DNA from: Lysobacter capsici | GTDB lineage: Bacteria > Pseudomonadota > Gammaproteobacteria > Xanthomonadales > Xanthomonadaceae | Length of the DNA stretch: 64,000 nucleotides | Reading direction: 5' to 3' | Assembly (NCBI RefSeq): GCF_014779555.2 | Contig: NZ_CP094357.1 | Span: forward strand, 682,001 to 746,000 | Shown here: piece after piece, positions 1 through 8,984 of the stretch | Numbering within the stretch: the stretch's first letter is position 1 | Layout of the letters: each line of letters begins with the position of its first letter | Translations under genes and position numbers: made by a program | Notes under the pieces: generated by a model | Told to the model about the DNA's origin: nothing | The model's database searches: none | What the model saw: only the letters and a program-made list of their open reading frames with translations

Positions 1-821
1 ACCACGTTTTCCAGCAGCAGTTGCAGGGTCATCGGCGCGATCGCGCGGGCGGTGACATCGTCGCAACCGCTCACTCGCACCTGCAGGCCTTCGCCGTGCC
101 TGGCCCGCAGTATCTTCAGGTAGGCCTCGAGAAACGCAAGTTCCTGCGGCAGCGGCACCAGATCGAGGTGATTGTGCAGCAGCACGTAGCGGAAGATGTC
201 CGACAGATCGAGCAGAACCGAGCGCGCCCGCTCGGGATCGTGTTCGATCAGTCCGTACACCGTGTTGAAGCTGTTGAACAGGAAGTGCGGATTGATCTGG
301 GCCTTGAGCGCATCGAGTTCGGCCCGGGTGACGGCCAGACGCTGTTGTTCGGCCTCGGCCTGAGCGGCCCGCCACTGCCGGAAAAAATCGAACAGCAGTT
401 GAAACGCGGCGAGGGCCGTGCCGAAGATCAGCGCCAGCAGCAGGGTGAAGGCGATATGCGGCCATGCGAGCACGTCGTCGGCGCCCTGGGAAATCTCATA
501 GAGCTTGAGCGGCACATAGATCAGCAACAGGTAGACGCAGGCGAACGCCACCGATAAACCGAGCTGCGCCACGACCCGCAACGCGCCCGCGTTCTTCCAC
601 GACACACGCCGGTCGAGGTAGCGCGAAATGGCGCGGATGGCTTCGGCGATGACGTAGATATTGATCAGGTACAGGCCCAGCGCGGTCCACGACCGTCCCG
701 GCGGCTCGTCGAACATCGCCGCCAGCTCGATGCTGGCCAGGGCGAGTGCGGCGACCAGCGCCGGCACCCACAGCCGTGCCCATGTCTCGATGCGATCGGC
801 GCCCGCGTCCAGAGGTTTCAT
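1..821 (-). CDS. Sensor histidine kinase, LytS/AlgZ type (C-terminus cut by window edge)
   Basis: The reading frame starts at an ATG (819-821, minus strand) and runs off the left edge; 273 residues are visible. The N-terminal ~140 residues are strongly hydrophobic, with about four membrane segments and no large extracellular loop. A helical linker follows, then the His_kinase (PF06580-type) phosphoacceptor block INPHFLFNSFN at about residues 176-186, with H179 the likely phosphorylated histidine. The visible end (TLQLLLENV) is the beginning of the ATP-binding N-box. In this family the kinase phosphorylates a LytTR-type response regulator, usually encoded next door; here it would lie beyond the left edge. 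The signal sensed cannot be told. Identification of the family is firm; the exact orthologue is not. Confidence 0.85.
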   Translation of the reverse strand, partial: MKPLDAGADRIETWARLWVPALVAALALASIELAAMFDEPPGRSWTALGLYLINIYVIAEAIRAISRYLDRRVSWKNAGALRVVAQLGLSVAFACVYLLLIYVPLKLYEISQGADDVLAWPHIAFTLLLALIFGTALAAFQLLFDFFRQWRAAQAEAEQQRLAVTRAELDALKAQINPHFLFNSFNTVYGLIEHDPERARSVLLDLSDIFRYVLLHNHLDLVPLPQELAFLEAYLKILRARHGEGLQVRVSGCDDVTARAIAPMTLQLLLENV

Positions 822-954
822 CGAACCAGGGTGCCCGCTGGCCGGCGCGCTGCCAAGGATTGCGGCGCGAAGCCCGAATAATCCGGTGTGAGCCGGGACG
901 ATGACGCCGCAATCGGTTCCAGCCTGCCGTCTCGGACTGCGGTCGCATCGGATC

Positions 955-2196
955 TCATTGGAACGCGCCGCCCAGCCATGCCCAGGCCGATGCGGACCCC
1001 ACGCACCAGGCCACGACCCACAGCGCCGGCAACCGGAAAACCATCAGCATGCCCAACCCGATCGCCACGATGACCATGTCGACCGGACTGTTCACGCCCT
1101 CGCGCCAGACCGGATCGTAGAACGCGGCGGCGAGCAGGCCGACCACGGAGGCGTTGACGCCGGCCAGCGCGCGGCCGGCAAGGGGACGCCGCGCTACCGT
1201 GGCCCATACCGGAAGCGTCGCGAACAGCAACAGGAAGCCCGGTAGAAAAACGCAAAGCAGCGCGAGCGTGGCGCTTGCCAGCGGCGCCGCGCCCGCATCG
1301 ACGCTGGCGCCCAGGTAAGCGGCCAATGAAAACATCGGCCCGGGCATCGCCTGCGCGGCGCCGTAACCGGTCAGAAACGTATCGGCGCTCATCCATCCGC
1401 TGGCGACCAACTCGCTTTCGAGCAAGGGCAATACGACGTGTCCGCCGCCGAACACCAACGCGCCGGATCGATAGAACGCGCTCGCCAGCCCGCCCAGCGA
1501 GGGTGGCCCGGCCGGCAGCAGCAACGAGCCGGCCAGTCCGGCCAAAAACAGCAGCGCGCAGATCGCCGCGGTGCGGCGCGCATACGGAACCGGAAAGGTC
1601 GCGACCGCGCCGGTGGCGACGGCCGGACACAGCCACGCGCCGAGCGCGCCGCCGGCCGCGATCGCCAGCAATTGCCAGCCGGCGCCGCCGGCCACAAGCA
1701 CCAGCGCGCACGCACCGGCCGCGATCGCCACGCGCCGCAGATCGGGCGTCAGGGTGCGCGCCATGCCGATCAGGCCATGCGCGACCACGACCACGGCCAC
1801 GAGCTTGAGTCCGTGCACCAACACCGCGCCCGCGGCATGGCCGAACACATGCGGCGCGAACACGGCGAGGCAGAACATCAACAGCATCGACGGCGCGGTG
1901 AAGGCGACGAACGCCGCCGCCGCGCCCCACCATCCAGCGCGGAACAGGCCGATGGCCGCGCCCATCTGGCTGCTGGCCGGCCCCGGTAGAAACTGGCATA
2001 GCGACAGCAACTGCGCGAAGGACGCATCGCTGAACCAGCCGCGGCGCGCGACGAACTCCTCGCGGAAGTAGCCCAGGTGCGCGATCGGCCCGCCGAAGGA
2101 GGTCAGGCCCAGGCGAAGGAAGATCCGGAATACTTCGCCCGCATCGCCGCGCGTCGCGAACGAAGGATGCGACTCGGTGTCGGGCTGCGGATTCAT
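955..2196 (-). CDS. chrA: Chromate transporter, ChrA (CHR) family
   Basis: 413 residues from an ATG at 2196 (MNPQPDTE...). The frame stays open further upstream, but that extension is low-complexity and unlike the family. Two homologous halves are visible. Each begins with the CHR signature: FLRLGLTSFGGPIAHLGYFR near residue 25, and the second-half equivalent ALVFGGGHVVLPLLE. PGP motifs occur in both halves (FLPGPASSQ and AMPGPMF). About 10-12 hydrophobic segments fill the rest, typical of the long-chain bidomain form (about 400 residues). Family members extrude chromate from the cytoplasm across the inner membrane. No chrB or chrF regulator is seen beside it. It is transcribed toward the sensor kinase, from which it is separated by about 130 bp. 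Confidence 0.9.
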   Translation of the reverse strand: MNPQPDTESHPSFATRGDAGEVFRIFLRLGLTSFGGPIAHLGYFREEFVARRGWFSDASFAQLLSLCQFLPGPASSQMGAAIGLFRAGWWGAAAAFVAFTAPSMLLMFCLAVFAPHVFGHAAGAVLVHGLKLVAVVVVAHGLIGMARTLTPDLRRVAIAAGACALVLVAGGAGWQLLAIAAGGALGAWLCPAVATGAVATFPVPYARRTAAICALLFLAGLAGSLLLPAGPPSLGGLASAFYRSGALVFGGGHVVLPLLESELVASGWMSADTFLTGYGAAQAMPGPMFSLAAYLGASVDAGAAPLASATLALLCVFLPGFLLLFATLPVWATVARRPLAGRALAGVNASVVGLLAAAFYDPVWREGVNSPVDMVIVAIGLGMLMVFRLPALWVVAWCVGSASAWAWLGGAFQ

Positions 2197-2803
2197 GCGC
2201 GAATTGTAGCGGTGGCGATTTTGGCTGACGATGGTGGCGATGAGCGAGTCGGCCGATTCGGTTGGGCGAAACGGGAAGACCGACCTGCCTGTCGATACCT
2301 TCCCGTCGGCAGACGGCGGCTCGATGCCATCGAAGCCGGTGCACGCAATGTCGGCGCACGAGCCGATGAGCCAATTCTCGCGAGTCGGTGTTGACGCTTG
2401 AGCGTCGCATCGATGCGACGACGTGCGACGAGGTCCGGTAGCCGCTTGTGCATCGCAGCAGAACGGCCATGGCCATGTCGACGCCGTCACCGTGTTTCAT
2501 TCGCGATATTTTTCGTGGAAAAGCGTCGATGCGGTCACTTTTAATTGACCGGTCGCAACCCATCGCGGGAGTCCAGTCCGGGGTCGTGCGCGTTTGGCTT
2601 TCGACGATCCGTTTCGACCCGCGCGAAAAAACGCTGACTTGCGATCGCGCGCGCCGATATCGCACGCGATCCCGATTGACACCGCTCAACCGTGCATCTA
2701 GCGTGTGCGCTCGCGTTCCGTGCCTGGAGTCGCTGCACAACGCATGGACGCGAGACGTCTTTCCTGCACTTCAACCGCAGTCGACGCAACCAAGGAGTAG
2801 GTG
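2197..2803. promoter_or_regulatory. Divergent intergenic region between chrA and lanA1, with overlapping dyads
   Basis: About 600 bp without a convincing gene. It must hold the promoters of chrA (leftward) and lanA1 (rightward). Two overlapping inverted repeats stand out: GACGC-TTGA-GCGTC at 2393-2406, and a perfect 18-bp palindrome at 2403-2420 with half-site CGTCGCATC. They are nearer chrA (about 200 bp upstream of its start) than lanA1 (about 390 bp). I could not assign clear -35/-10 boxes. Whether the dyads bind a regulator is inference. Confidence 0.4.
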
Positions 2804-2992
2804 ATGAGCGATGTTTCCGAAGGCGCGGCCCTGGTCGCCCAGTGGCGCACCGATGCTGAAAGCAACAACCCGGCGGGTCCTCTGTTCATCGGGGGCGAGT
2901 ACGTAGAGTCGGACATCATCGGTGAAGTGGCTCCGGCCATCACCGGGTGTTCGCTTTGTACCGGTTCGATGCGCATTAACTGCTGCGCCTGA
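2804..2992 (+). CDS. Class II lanthipeptide precursor LanA1
   Basis: 62 residues. The ATG at 2804 has a strong ribosome site AAGGAG at 2792-2797, six bases upstream; the GTG directly before it is less likely to be used. The leader contains NPAGPLFIGGEYV (residues 22-34), resembling the (N/H)P(A/V)G block of mersacidin/lichenicidin-type leaders. The C-terminal core, from about residue 46, is ITGCSLCTGSMRINCCA, with Cys at 49, 52, 60 and 61 and Ser/Thr at 47, 50, 53 and 55: four of each, enough for up to four thioether rings. There is no canonical GG or GA cleavage site; the leader/core border may lie around EVAPA. The lanM gene follows 262 bp downstream. Ring pattern and activity are unknown. 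Confidence 0.82.
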   Translation: MSDVSEGAALVAQWRTDAESNNPAGPLFIGGEYVESDIIGEVAPAITGCSLCTGSMRINCCA

Positions 2993-3014
2993 TCCACGCG
3001 ACACCCGATGGGTT

Positions 3015-3060
3015 CCAGGCCGTCCGCCGACTCTCGCAAGCGGCGCCGGCGGCCTGGTTT
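3015..3060 (+). terminator. Hairpin with short T tract between lanA1 and lanM1 (possible partial terminator)
   Basis: CCAGGCCG at 3015-3022 pairs with CGGCCTGG at 3050-3057 and is followed at once by TTT. The inner part is GC-rich and can pair further. Its position just after the precursor gene suits a leaky terminator that keeps precursor mRNA above synthetase mRNA. A similarly placed hairpin occurs in cassette 2. Strength is uncertain because the T run is short. Confidence 0.45.
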
Positions 3061-3254
3061 ATCGGACGCGCTTGCGCGCCGGTTCGCATCCTCGGGTTTC
3101 AACACCGACTCTACTTCTTACCGATTCGCTACGGCCGCAAGGGCGATGCCATGGATGCAATGCAGCATGCGCGCGGCGGGCGTCGCCGCCGCGATGACGT
3201 GAGCCCGGTTCCGCCGTCGCGTTTCCCGCCACTCGTCTTGTCGGCCGATCGCGC

Positions 3255-6137
3255 GTGACCGTCGCCGCGATCGAGGAAAATTTTCAAGCCTCGCTGCATT
3301 GCCTGGTCGAACCGGCGCTCGATGCGCTGCGTGCCGAGCTTGCCGCGGTTGACGGTCTGGGCGCGGGCGAATCCGAGGCCGTGCTCGCCGCGACCCGCGA
3401 ATCGCTGCTCGCCTTCCTGCACGGCAAGCTCGCCCGCGTGCTGGTGCTCGAACTCAACGCCGCGCGCGTCACCGGCCGCCTCGATGGCATCGATGCCGCG
3501 CAGCGCTGGGTGCAGTTCCGCGAGCTGTCCTCGCAGCAATCGTTCTGGGACGAACTCGCGCCGCACTATCCTTCGCTGCCGTTGCGCATCGAGCGGATCG
3601 TCGCGAACCGCTGCGCGGCGTCGCTGGATTTCGCCCGTCATTGGATCGCCGACAAATCCCTGTTGACGTCGTTGTGCGGCGCCGCGCCGGGTGAGCTGCG
3701 GCAACTGAGTTTCGGCGCCGGCGACAGCCATCGCGGCGGGCTGTCGGTGGCGCTGCTGCGTTGCGACGGCGGCCGGCTGGTGTACAAGCCGCGCTCGGTC
3801 GCGATCGACGATGCCCTGCACGCGTTCGTCGCCGAGCTCGGCGCCGACGCCGGTATCGAATCGAGCATCCGCGTGCCGCGCGTCGTCGACGGCGGCGAGC
3901 ACGGCTGGGCCGAATTCGTCGCCCACCGTTACGCCGCCGACGAGGTCGAACTCGCCGCGTTCTACCGCGGCATCGGCCATTGGCTGGCGATCATGCGCGC
4001 GCTCGGCGGCAGCGATCTGCATGCCGAAAACCTGATCGCCGCCGGGCCGAGCCCGGTGGTGGTGGATTGCGAGACCTTGTTCACGCCGCGCATCGCGCCG
4101 CATCCGTCGGGTTTCGGCGAGGCCTACGATCAGGCCGCGGGCCTGCTCGGCCGCAGCGTGCTGACCATCGGCCTGCTGCCTGGGCGCGGTCAGGGGCTGG
4201 GCTGGCGCGGGGTCGACAACTCCGGCATCGGCATGCTGCCGGGGCAGCAGCCGATGATGCCGCTGCCGCATATTCTCGAAGCCGGCACCGACCAGGCGCA
4301 TATCGGCATGGCGATGTTCGAGGCCGGCGTGGCCCAGAACCATCCCTGCGCGCAACCGGCGCTGGCGCGGTTCTGGCCCGACGTGCTCGATGCCTTCGAC
4401 GGCGTGACCGCGCATCTGCAACGGCTCGACGACAGCGGCGCGTTGCGGCAACGGCTGCAGCGCTTCGCCGATTGCGAAGTGCGCGTGGTCACGCGCGCGA
4501 CCGAGGTCTACGCCGAGATCGGCCGCATGCTGTGGCATCCGGTCTCGCTGCACGACGATGCCGCCGCGCGTCGGCGCGCCCACGACGTGCTGGCGAAGAT
4601 GGCGCGCAACAGCTCGATCGCGCCGGCCGATCCGGCGGTGATCGAGGCCGAGATCGACGATCTGCTCGACGGCGACGTGCCGTTCTTCAGCACGCTCGCG
4701 CGCGACGGTCGTCTGGTCGGTCCACACGACACGTTCTGGCTTGCGCCTTGCGATCTGGTCGAGCACACGCTGCAGCAATGGCGCAGCTCCGATCTGCCGC
4801 TGGAACGCGGCATCATCCAGGCCGCGCTGGTCAGCGCTTACCTCAACGATGGCTGGGTGCCGAGCGAGCGGTCGCTGCGGCCGCAACAGGTCCGCGACGG
4901 CGATATCGATTCGCGCAGGCGCACGCAGGCGGCGGCGATCATGCGCCGCTTGCTGGACGCGGCGATTCGCGGCCGCGACGGCAGCGTCGCCTGGATCGCG
5001 CCGAGCGTCACTCCGACCGGGTCGTCGATCCAACCGATCGAACAGGATCTGTACGGCGGTATCTGCGGTATCGCCCTGCTGGCGGCGGCGTATGCGCGCG
5101 AGACCCAGGCCGGTCGCGCCGATCCGGTCGACGGCGTCGACGATCTGTTGGCCGCGACGTTGCATACGCTCGATCTGGCCGAAGAAAAACGCCGCGTCGC
5201 CGAAAGCCGCGCGCTCAAGCTGCGGCCGCGATCGATCGGCGCTTACATCGGCCTGGGCTCGCAGATCTGGACCCATCTCGTGCTGGCGCATTGGCGCCGC
5301 GACGGCGGTCAGGGCGTGCAACGCGCGCGCGCGCTGGCCGATCGCATTCCAGCCGCCGCGGCCGCCGAGCGCAGCAACGATCTGATCGATGGCGTGGCCG
5401 GCGCGATCGCGCCCTTGCTCGCGCTGGCGACCGCGAGCGGCGAGTCGAGTTACCTGACGATGGCCTGCGAACTAGGCGATCTGCTGGCCGAACGCGCGCA
5501 GCATCGCGACGGCACCGCGTGCTGGGCCGAGACGCGCTGGCCCGACGGCATGGGCGGTTTCGCTCATGGCGCCACCGGCATCGGCTGGGCCTTGAGTCGG
5601 CTCGCGCGCGCCTGCGGCCGGTCGAGTTATCAGACGCTGGCGCAAGCGGCGTTCGCGTTCGAGGATGGGTTGTTCGATCACGACGAAGGCAACTGGCTGG
5701 ATCTGCGCGACTTCGAAGATGCGCGGTCGACCGCGGCCTGGTGCCACGGCTCGGTCGGCATCGGTCTGGCGCATGTCGATCTCGATCCGCGGTTGGCCGA
5801 TCCGGCCACGCGTGTGTTGCTGCGGCGCGCGGCGGCGGCGACCTGGCGCATGGGGTTCGGCGCGAACCACGGCCTGTGCCATGGCGATCTGGGCGCGTGG
5901 GAATTGCTCGACCGCGCGATCGCGCTCGGCGAAGCGCCGCAGGGGCTCGATCGCGAGCAGGTGTTGGCGTCGATCCTGACCAGCCTGGAGGATCACGGCC
6001 CGACCTGCGGCGTATTGCGCGATACGTTCGTGCCCGGCCTGATGTCGGGCCTGGGCGGCATCGCCTATCAATTGCTCAGGGCGCATCCCGACAGCGCTCT
6101 GCCGTCGGTGTTGACGCTGACCGATCCGGGCCGGTGA
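3255..6137 (+). CDS. lanM: Class II lanthipeptide synthetase LanM1
   Basis: 960 residues from a GTG at 3255; no strong ribosome site precedes it, so the exact start is uncertain. The N-terminal dehydratase half (DUF4135-type) carries kinase-like motifs: YKPRS at 177-181, SDLHAEN at 253-259, and VVVDCETLF just after. It would phosphorylate and eliminate Ser/Thr of the precursor using ATP. The C-terminal LanC-like cyclase half has the zinc ligands in WCHG (C830) and LCHGD (C875, H876), needed to activate Cys for thioether formation. Length is typical of LanM. The precursor lanA1 lies directly upstream on the same strand. No LanT, LanP or immunity genes follow; the next gene is convergent. Identification is firm; substrate pairing with LanA1 is inferred from proximity. 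Confidence 0.95.
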   Translation: MTVAAIEENFQASLHCLVEPALDALRAELAAVDGLGAGESEAVLAATRESLLAFLHGKLARVLVLELNAARVTGRLDGIDAAQRWVQFRELSSQQSFWDELAPHYPSLPLRIERIVANRCAASLDFARHWIADKSLLTSLCGAAPGELRQLSFGAGDSHRGGLSVALLRCDGGRLVYKPRSVAIDDALHAFVAELGADAGIESSIRVPRVVDGGEHGWAEFVAHRYAADEVELAAFYRGIGHWLAIMRALGGSDLHAENLIAAGPSPVVVDCETLFTPRIAPHPSGFGEAYDQAAGLLGRSVLTIGLLPGRGQGLGWRGVDNSGIGMLPGQQPMMPLPHILEAGTDQAHIGMAMFEAGVAQNHPCAQPALARFWPDVLDAFDGVTAHLQRLDDSGALRQRLQRFADCEVRVVTRATEVYAEIGRMLWHPVSLHDDAAARRRAHDVLAKMARNSSIAPADPAVIEAEIDDLLDGDVPFFSTLARDGRLVGPHDTFWLAPCDLVEHTLQQWRSSDLPLERGIIQAALVSAYLNDGWVPSERSLRPQQVRDGDIDSRRRTQAAAIMRRLLDAAIRGRDGSVAWIAPSVTPTGSSIQPIEQDLYGGICGIALLAAAYARETQAGRADPVDGVDDLLAATLHTLDLAEEKRRVAESRALKLRPRSIGAYIGLGSQIWTHLVLAHWRRDGGQGVQRARALADRIPAAAAAERSNDLIDGVAGAIAPLLALATASGESSYLTMACELGDLLAERAQHRDGTACWAETRWPDGMGGFAHGATGIGWALSRLARACGRSSYQTLAQAAFAFEDGLFDHDEGNWLDLRDFEDARSTAAWCHGSVGIGLAHVDLDPRLADPATRVLLRRAAAATWRMGFGANHGLCHGDLGAWELLDRAIALGEAPQGLDREQVLASILTSLEDHGPTCGVLRDTFVPGLMSGLGGIAYQLLRAHPDSALPSVLTLTDPGR

Positions 6138-6148
6138 GCGCGTCGATG

Positions 6149-6178
6149 TCCGATGCGGCGCGCGGCGACCGCATCGGA
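6149..6178. terminator. Hairpin between convergent lanM1 and esterase gene
   Basis: TCCGATGCGG (6149-6158) and CCGCATCGGA (6169-6178) form a perfect 10-bp stem with a 10-base loop. It sits in the 67-bp gap between the ends of two convergent genes. On the plus strand only TT follows, so it is terminator-like rather than a textbook terminator. It may serve both directions. Confidence 0.5.
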
Positions 6179-6204
6179 TTCGATCGAAGCCGCGGCGCGG
6201 CGAC

Positions 6205-7149
6205 TCAGGGCTTGGGATGGGCGAGAAAGAAATCCCAGGTCAGGTTGCTGGCGTCGGGGCCGGAGGTATCGCCGTACAGACTGCAGGCGCAGCCGCCGGG
6301 ATAGGCATGGCCCGCGCCGTCGATCATGTACTGCTCGATCAGCGATTGACCCGCGGCGTCGCGATACGTCGTGCGCGTATACGAACGACCGCCGGGAACC
6401 TGTCCGTATTCGACCTGGTCGGCGACCGCATCGATGCCGTCGATGGTGGCCCATTGCGCGGCGATGCGATCGGCGGTGGCCGGCGGAACCACGAGATCGG
6501 CGGTGCCCTGGAAGATGATCGCGGGCACCGCGCGACGGCGGCTGCCCATTTCCGTGATCGCCTTGTTGCCGGCGGTCGCCCCCGATTGCTGTTGCAGGAT
6601 GTCGCAGTCGTACTCGCAGCCGGCCAGGATGCTGGTGGCCGCGTACACATCGGGATAGGCGATGGCCATGATGTTGGCCATGACGCCGCCCGCGGACACG
6701 CCGGTCACATAGATCCGTTTCGCATCCACGCTGTACTGCGAACGCACCTTGTTGGTGATGCCGGCGATCAGCGCCGGCTCGCCCATGCCGCGGTGACGGT
6801 TGCTGCTCAGGAACCAGTTCCAGCAGCCGGCCGGGTTGGCGAAATTGTTCTGGTCGGGAAACACGACGATGAAGCCGCGCTCCTCGGCGACGCGCGCCCA
6901 GCCCGACAACAGTTCGAAGCCGACATCGTTCTCGGTGCAGCCGTGCAGCGCGACCAGCAGCGGCATCGCCACGCCGGGGCGGTAACTCGTCGGCACGTAG
7001 CCGTGGTAGTCGCGCGCGCCGAACACGCTGATGTAGGCGCCGTTGAAATAACCGGCGGCGTAGGACGGACCGGGGATCGCGACGGCCAGCATCAGCGCGG
7101 CCAGCGCGAGGATGAGGCGTCGGCGTAACGATTTGCGCAACTCGTACAT
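6205..7149 (-). CDS. Secreted PHB-depolymerase-family esterase (LpqC-like)
   Basis: 314 residues from an ATG at 7149. A signal peptide is clear: positive residues (RKSLRRR), then a hydrophobic run ending PGPSYAAG near residue 33, so the enzyme is exported. It has an alpha/beta-hydrolase fold of the esterase/PHB-depolymerase family: oxyanion motif LHGC near residue 90, nucleophile in GVSAGG (S152), a likely Asp in GTADLVVP, and His in GAGHAYPGG. No separate substrate-binding or linker domain is present, so the substrate could be a short-chain ester, a feruloyl-type ester or a polyester; the sequence does not decide. Convergent with lanM1 and divergent from the MaoC gene. Confidence 0.85.
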   Translation of the reverse strand: MYELRKSLRRRLILALAALMLAVAIPGPSYAAGYFNGAYISVFGARDYHGYVPTSYRPGVAMPLLVALHGCTENDVGFELLSGWARVAEERGFIVVFPDQNNFANPAGCWNWFLSSNRHRGMGEPALIAGITNKVRSQYSVDAKRIYVTGVSAGGVMANIMAIAYPDVYAATSILAGCEYDCDILQQQSGATAGNKAITEMGSRRRAVPAIIFQGTADLVVPPATADRIAAQWATIDGIDAVADQVEYGQVPGGRSYTRTTYRDAAGQSLIEQYMIDGAGHAYPGGCACSLYGDTSGPDASNLTWDFFLAHPKP

Positions 7150-7532
7150 GCCACTGTCTCCTGGTGGGTACGGCGGGGTGGAGCGTGCGGACGTTCCGGG
7201 CCTATGGTCGACACAGCCGCCGATGGTCGCGATGACGGTTGTCCGCGAGGCGCTGGGCCTGCGAACGGTCGAGCGCCCGAATAGCGGTGTTGTAGCCGCT
7301 TGCGGGCCACGGGGTTTTACCGTCGGCGAACTCGTTGTTGACGTACGCCGAACCCGAATTGCGAGCGGCATCGCGCGATACTCGCAACCGTCTTGTAGTC
7401 GCGCGGCAGGTCCGCAATGATGCGGCGACGCCGGCGCGGCTTCGCGGCCGCGGCACGGATCGCTCGAAACCAGCCGTTGCGGCCGTTCGCCGCGCAACCC
7501 ATCGCAACCCCATCGCAACCCGTGGAGAGGGC
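7150..7532. promoter_or_regulatory. Divergent promoter region between esterase and MaoC genes
   Basis: 383 bp with no credible gene. A short tandem repetition of ATCGCAACCC (7501-7510 and 7512-7521, with a partial copy CGCAACCC at 7493-7500) lies just before the MaoC ribosome site (GGAGAGG, about 7523-7529). I could not identify promoter boxes. Confidence 0.35.
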
Positions 7533-7994
7533 ATGACCGCTCGCTATAGCCTGGATACCGTCGCCGATTTCGTGTCGCAGGAAATCGGCGTGACCGACTG
7601 GCAGGCGGTCGAGCAGGCGACGATCGATCAGTTCGCCTCGGCCACCGGCGACCGGCAATGGATCCATGTCGATGTCGAGCGCTGCCGTCAGGAAAGCCCG
7701 TTCGGCGGCCCGATCGCGCACGGTTTCTTGTTGCTGTCCCTGCTCGCGCCGATGCAGATGCGGCTCGGGCTGATGCCGTCGGGCGTGTCGCGGGCGATCA
7801 ACGCCGGCCTGGGCGAGGTGAAGTTCCAGTCGCCGGTGCTCGCCGGCGAATCGGTGCGGTTGCGGGTGACGCTCGAATCGATCGAACCCAAGGGCGCCGA
7901 CCGCTTGCTGATGGTCACCCGCAACGTGCTGGAAGTGCAGGGCAAGGACAAGCCGGCGCTGACCGCGAGCATGGCGGCGATGCTGTATCGCTAG
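7533..7994 (+). CDS. MaoC-like (R)-specific enoyl-CoA hydratase
   Basis: 153 residues from an ATG at 7533 behind a good ribosome site (GGAGAGGGC). It is a single hot-dog domain of the MaoC/NodN type. The catalytic signature is present: FASATGDRQWIHVD with D40 and H45, followed by SPFGGPIAHGFL. Family members hydrate trans-2-enoyl-CoA to (R)-3-hydroxyacyl-CoA, or act on related acyl thioesters, in the cytosol. Its neighbours (esterase, acyl-CoA ligase, receptor) fit an acyl-chain catabolic role. The AraC-family gene is convergent, 27 bp away. The exact chain-length preference cannot be read from sequence. Confidence 0.85.
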   Translation: MTARYSLDTVADFVSQEIGVTDWQAVEQATIDQFASATGDRQWIHVDVERCRQESPFGGPIAHGFLLLSLLAPMQMRLGLMPSGVSRAINAGLGEVKFQSPVLAGESVRLRVTLESIEPKGADRLLMVTRNVLEVQGKDKPALTASMAAMLYR

Positions 7995-8021
7995 CGGCCC
8001 GCCGTTAGTCGTGCATCGCGC

Positions 8022-8984
8022 TCAATGGCGGCGCAATTGCGTCGGCGACACGCCGTAGATCTGGCGGAACACCCGGCAGAAATTCGACTGCGAGCGAAAG
8101 CCGTTGCGGTAGGCGATCTCCGAGATCGGCAGATTCGCCAGCGCGGCGCTGGTCAACATCTCGCGCGCCTTGCTCAGGCGCAGCGCGCGCAGGCGCTCCA
8201 TCACCGACTGGCCGCTGTCGCGGAACAGCCGATGCAGATAGCCCTCGGAGATGCCGCAGCGCCGGGCGATTATTTCGGCCGACAGGTCTTCGTCGGCGTA
8301 ATGCGATTCGATGCAGTCCAGCGCCTTCTGCTTGTGCGCGGCGGCCAGCGTGCGGTCGTCGCAGAAGGTGCGGGTATCGCCGCGCAGCATCAGCGCGACC
8401 AGATCGCACAGCTGGGTGGTCAGCACCTGCGCTTCGCTGTCGCCGATCTGGCCGGCGAGGCGATCGATCTGGCGCGCGTACACGCCCAGCAGTTCGGCGC
8501 GCGGGTCGCTGCCGTCCAGCGGCGCGGAAAACACCGTCGGCAGGTTGGACACGCGCTGGCGCAGCAGATGCACCGGGATCAGGGTGTTGAAGCTTTCGTA
8601 GTGGCCTTCGGGTTGCACGTCGCCGACCACCGCCGCGGAGATCAGATAGATGCGCCGCGGCTCCAGCAGCACGTCGTGGCCGCCGACGACATTGCGCGAG
8701 CGGCCGGCCGCCGGCAGCGCGAGCACGTAGTTCTGCGCCAGCCCGGACAGATGCACCGAGGTGCGGCGCATGTGCAGGCCGCTGAGCGCGATGTGATTGA
8801 GCTGCAGCGCGCCGACCGATTGGCTCGCCAGCCAGCCCATGCGGCCCTCGGGCCGGGTCAGCTGGATGTCGGCGCTGCCGAATCCGGGCGAGGACACGGT
8901 CGACCAGCCGCCCATCGCGACCGCGGGACTCGACGCATTCCTCGCGGAAAACACCGTGCGCGTGGAAGGAACGGTTGCGGACAT
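8022..8984 (-). CDS. AraC-family transcriptional regulator
   Basis: 320 residues from an ATG at 8984. The C-terminal ~100 residues form the double helix-turn-helix AraC domain: first helix pair at LSAEIIARRCGISEGYLHRL, second at ISEIAYRNGFRSQSNFCRVF, ending in YGVSPTQLRRH. The N-terminal ~200 residues look like the AraC_binding_2 (AraC-like ligand binding) domain found with many catabolic activators. It is divergent from the TonB receptor gene with a 276-bp gap, the usual layout for a regulator that activates the adjacent uptake operon. The ligand is unknown; an acyl or aromatic compound handled by the neighbouring genes is inferred. Confidence 0.88.
   Translation of the reverse strand: MSATVPSTRTVFSARNASSPAVAMGGWSTVSSPGFGSADIQLTRPEGRMGWLASQSVGALQLNHIALSGLHMRRTSVHLSGLAQNYVLALPAAGRSRNVVGGHDVLLEPRRIYLISAAVVGDVQPEGHYESFNTLIPVHLLRQRVSNLPTVFSAPLDGSDPRAELLGVYARQIDRLAGQIGDSEAQVLTTQLCDLVALMLRGDTRTFCDDRTLAAAHKQKALDCIESHYADEDLSAEIIARRCGISEGYLHRLFRDSGQSVMERLRALRLSKAREMLTSAALANLPISEIAYRNGFRSQSNFCRVFRQIYGVSPTQLRRH

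Noticed and set aside
818-2740. 640-codon minus-strand frame overlapping chrA
   Set aside because: Different frame from the ChrA protein, Arg-rich and motif-free, while ChrA shows two clear CHR halves.
3008-3202. Possible second lanthipeptide precursor between lanA1 and lanM1
   Set aside because: 64 codons, Arg/Ser-rich, one Cys, no leader block and no ribosome site.
3129-5321. 730-codon open frame on the minus strand opposite lanM1
   Set aside because: Arg/Gln/His-rich translation without motifs, lying antisense to a well-supported LanM; a GC-rich shadow frame.
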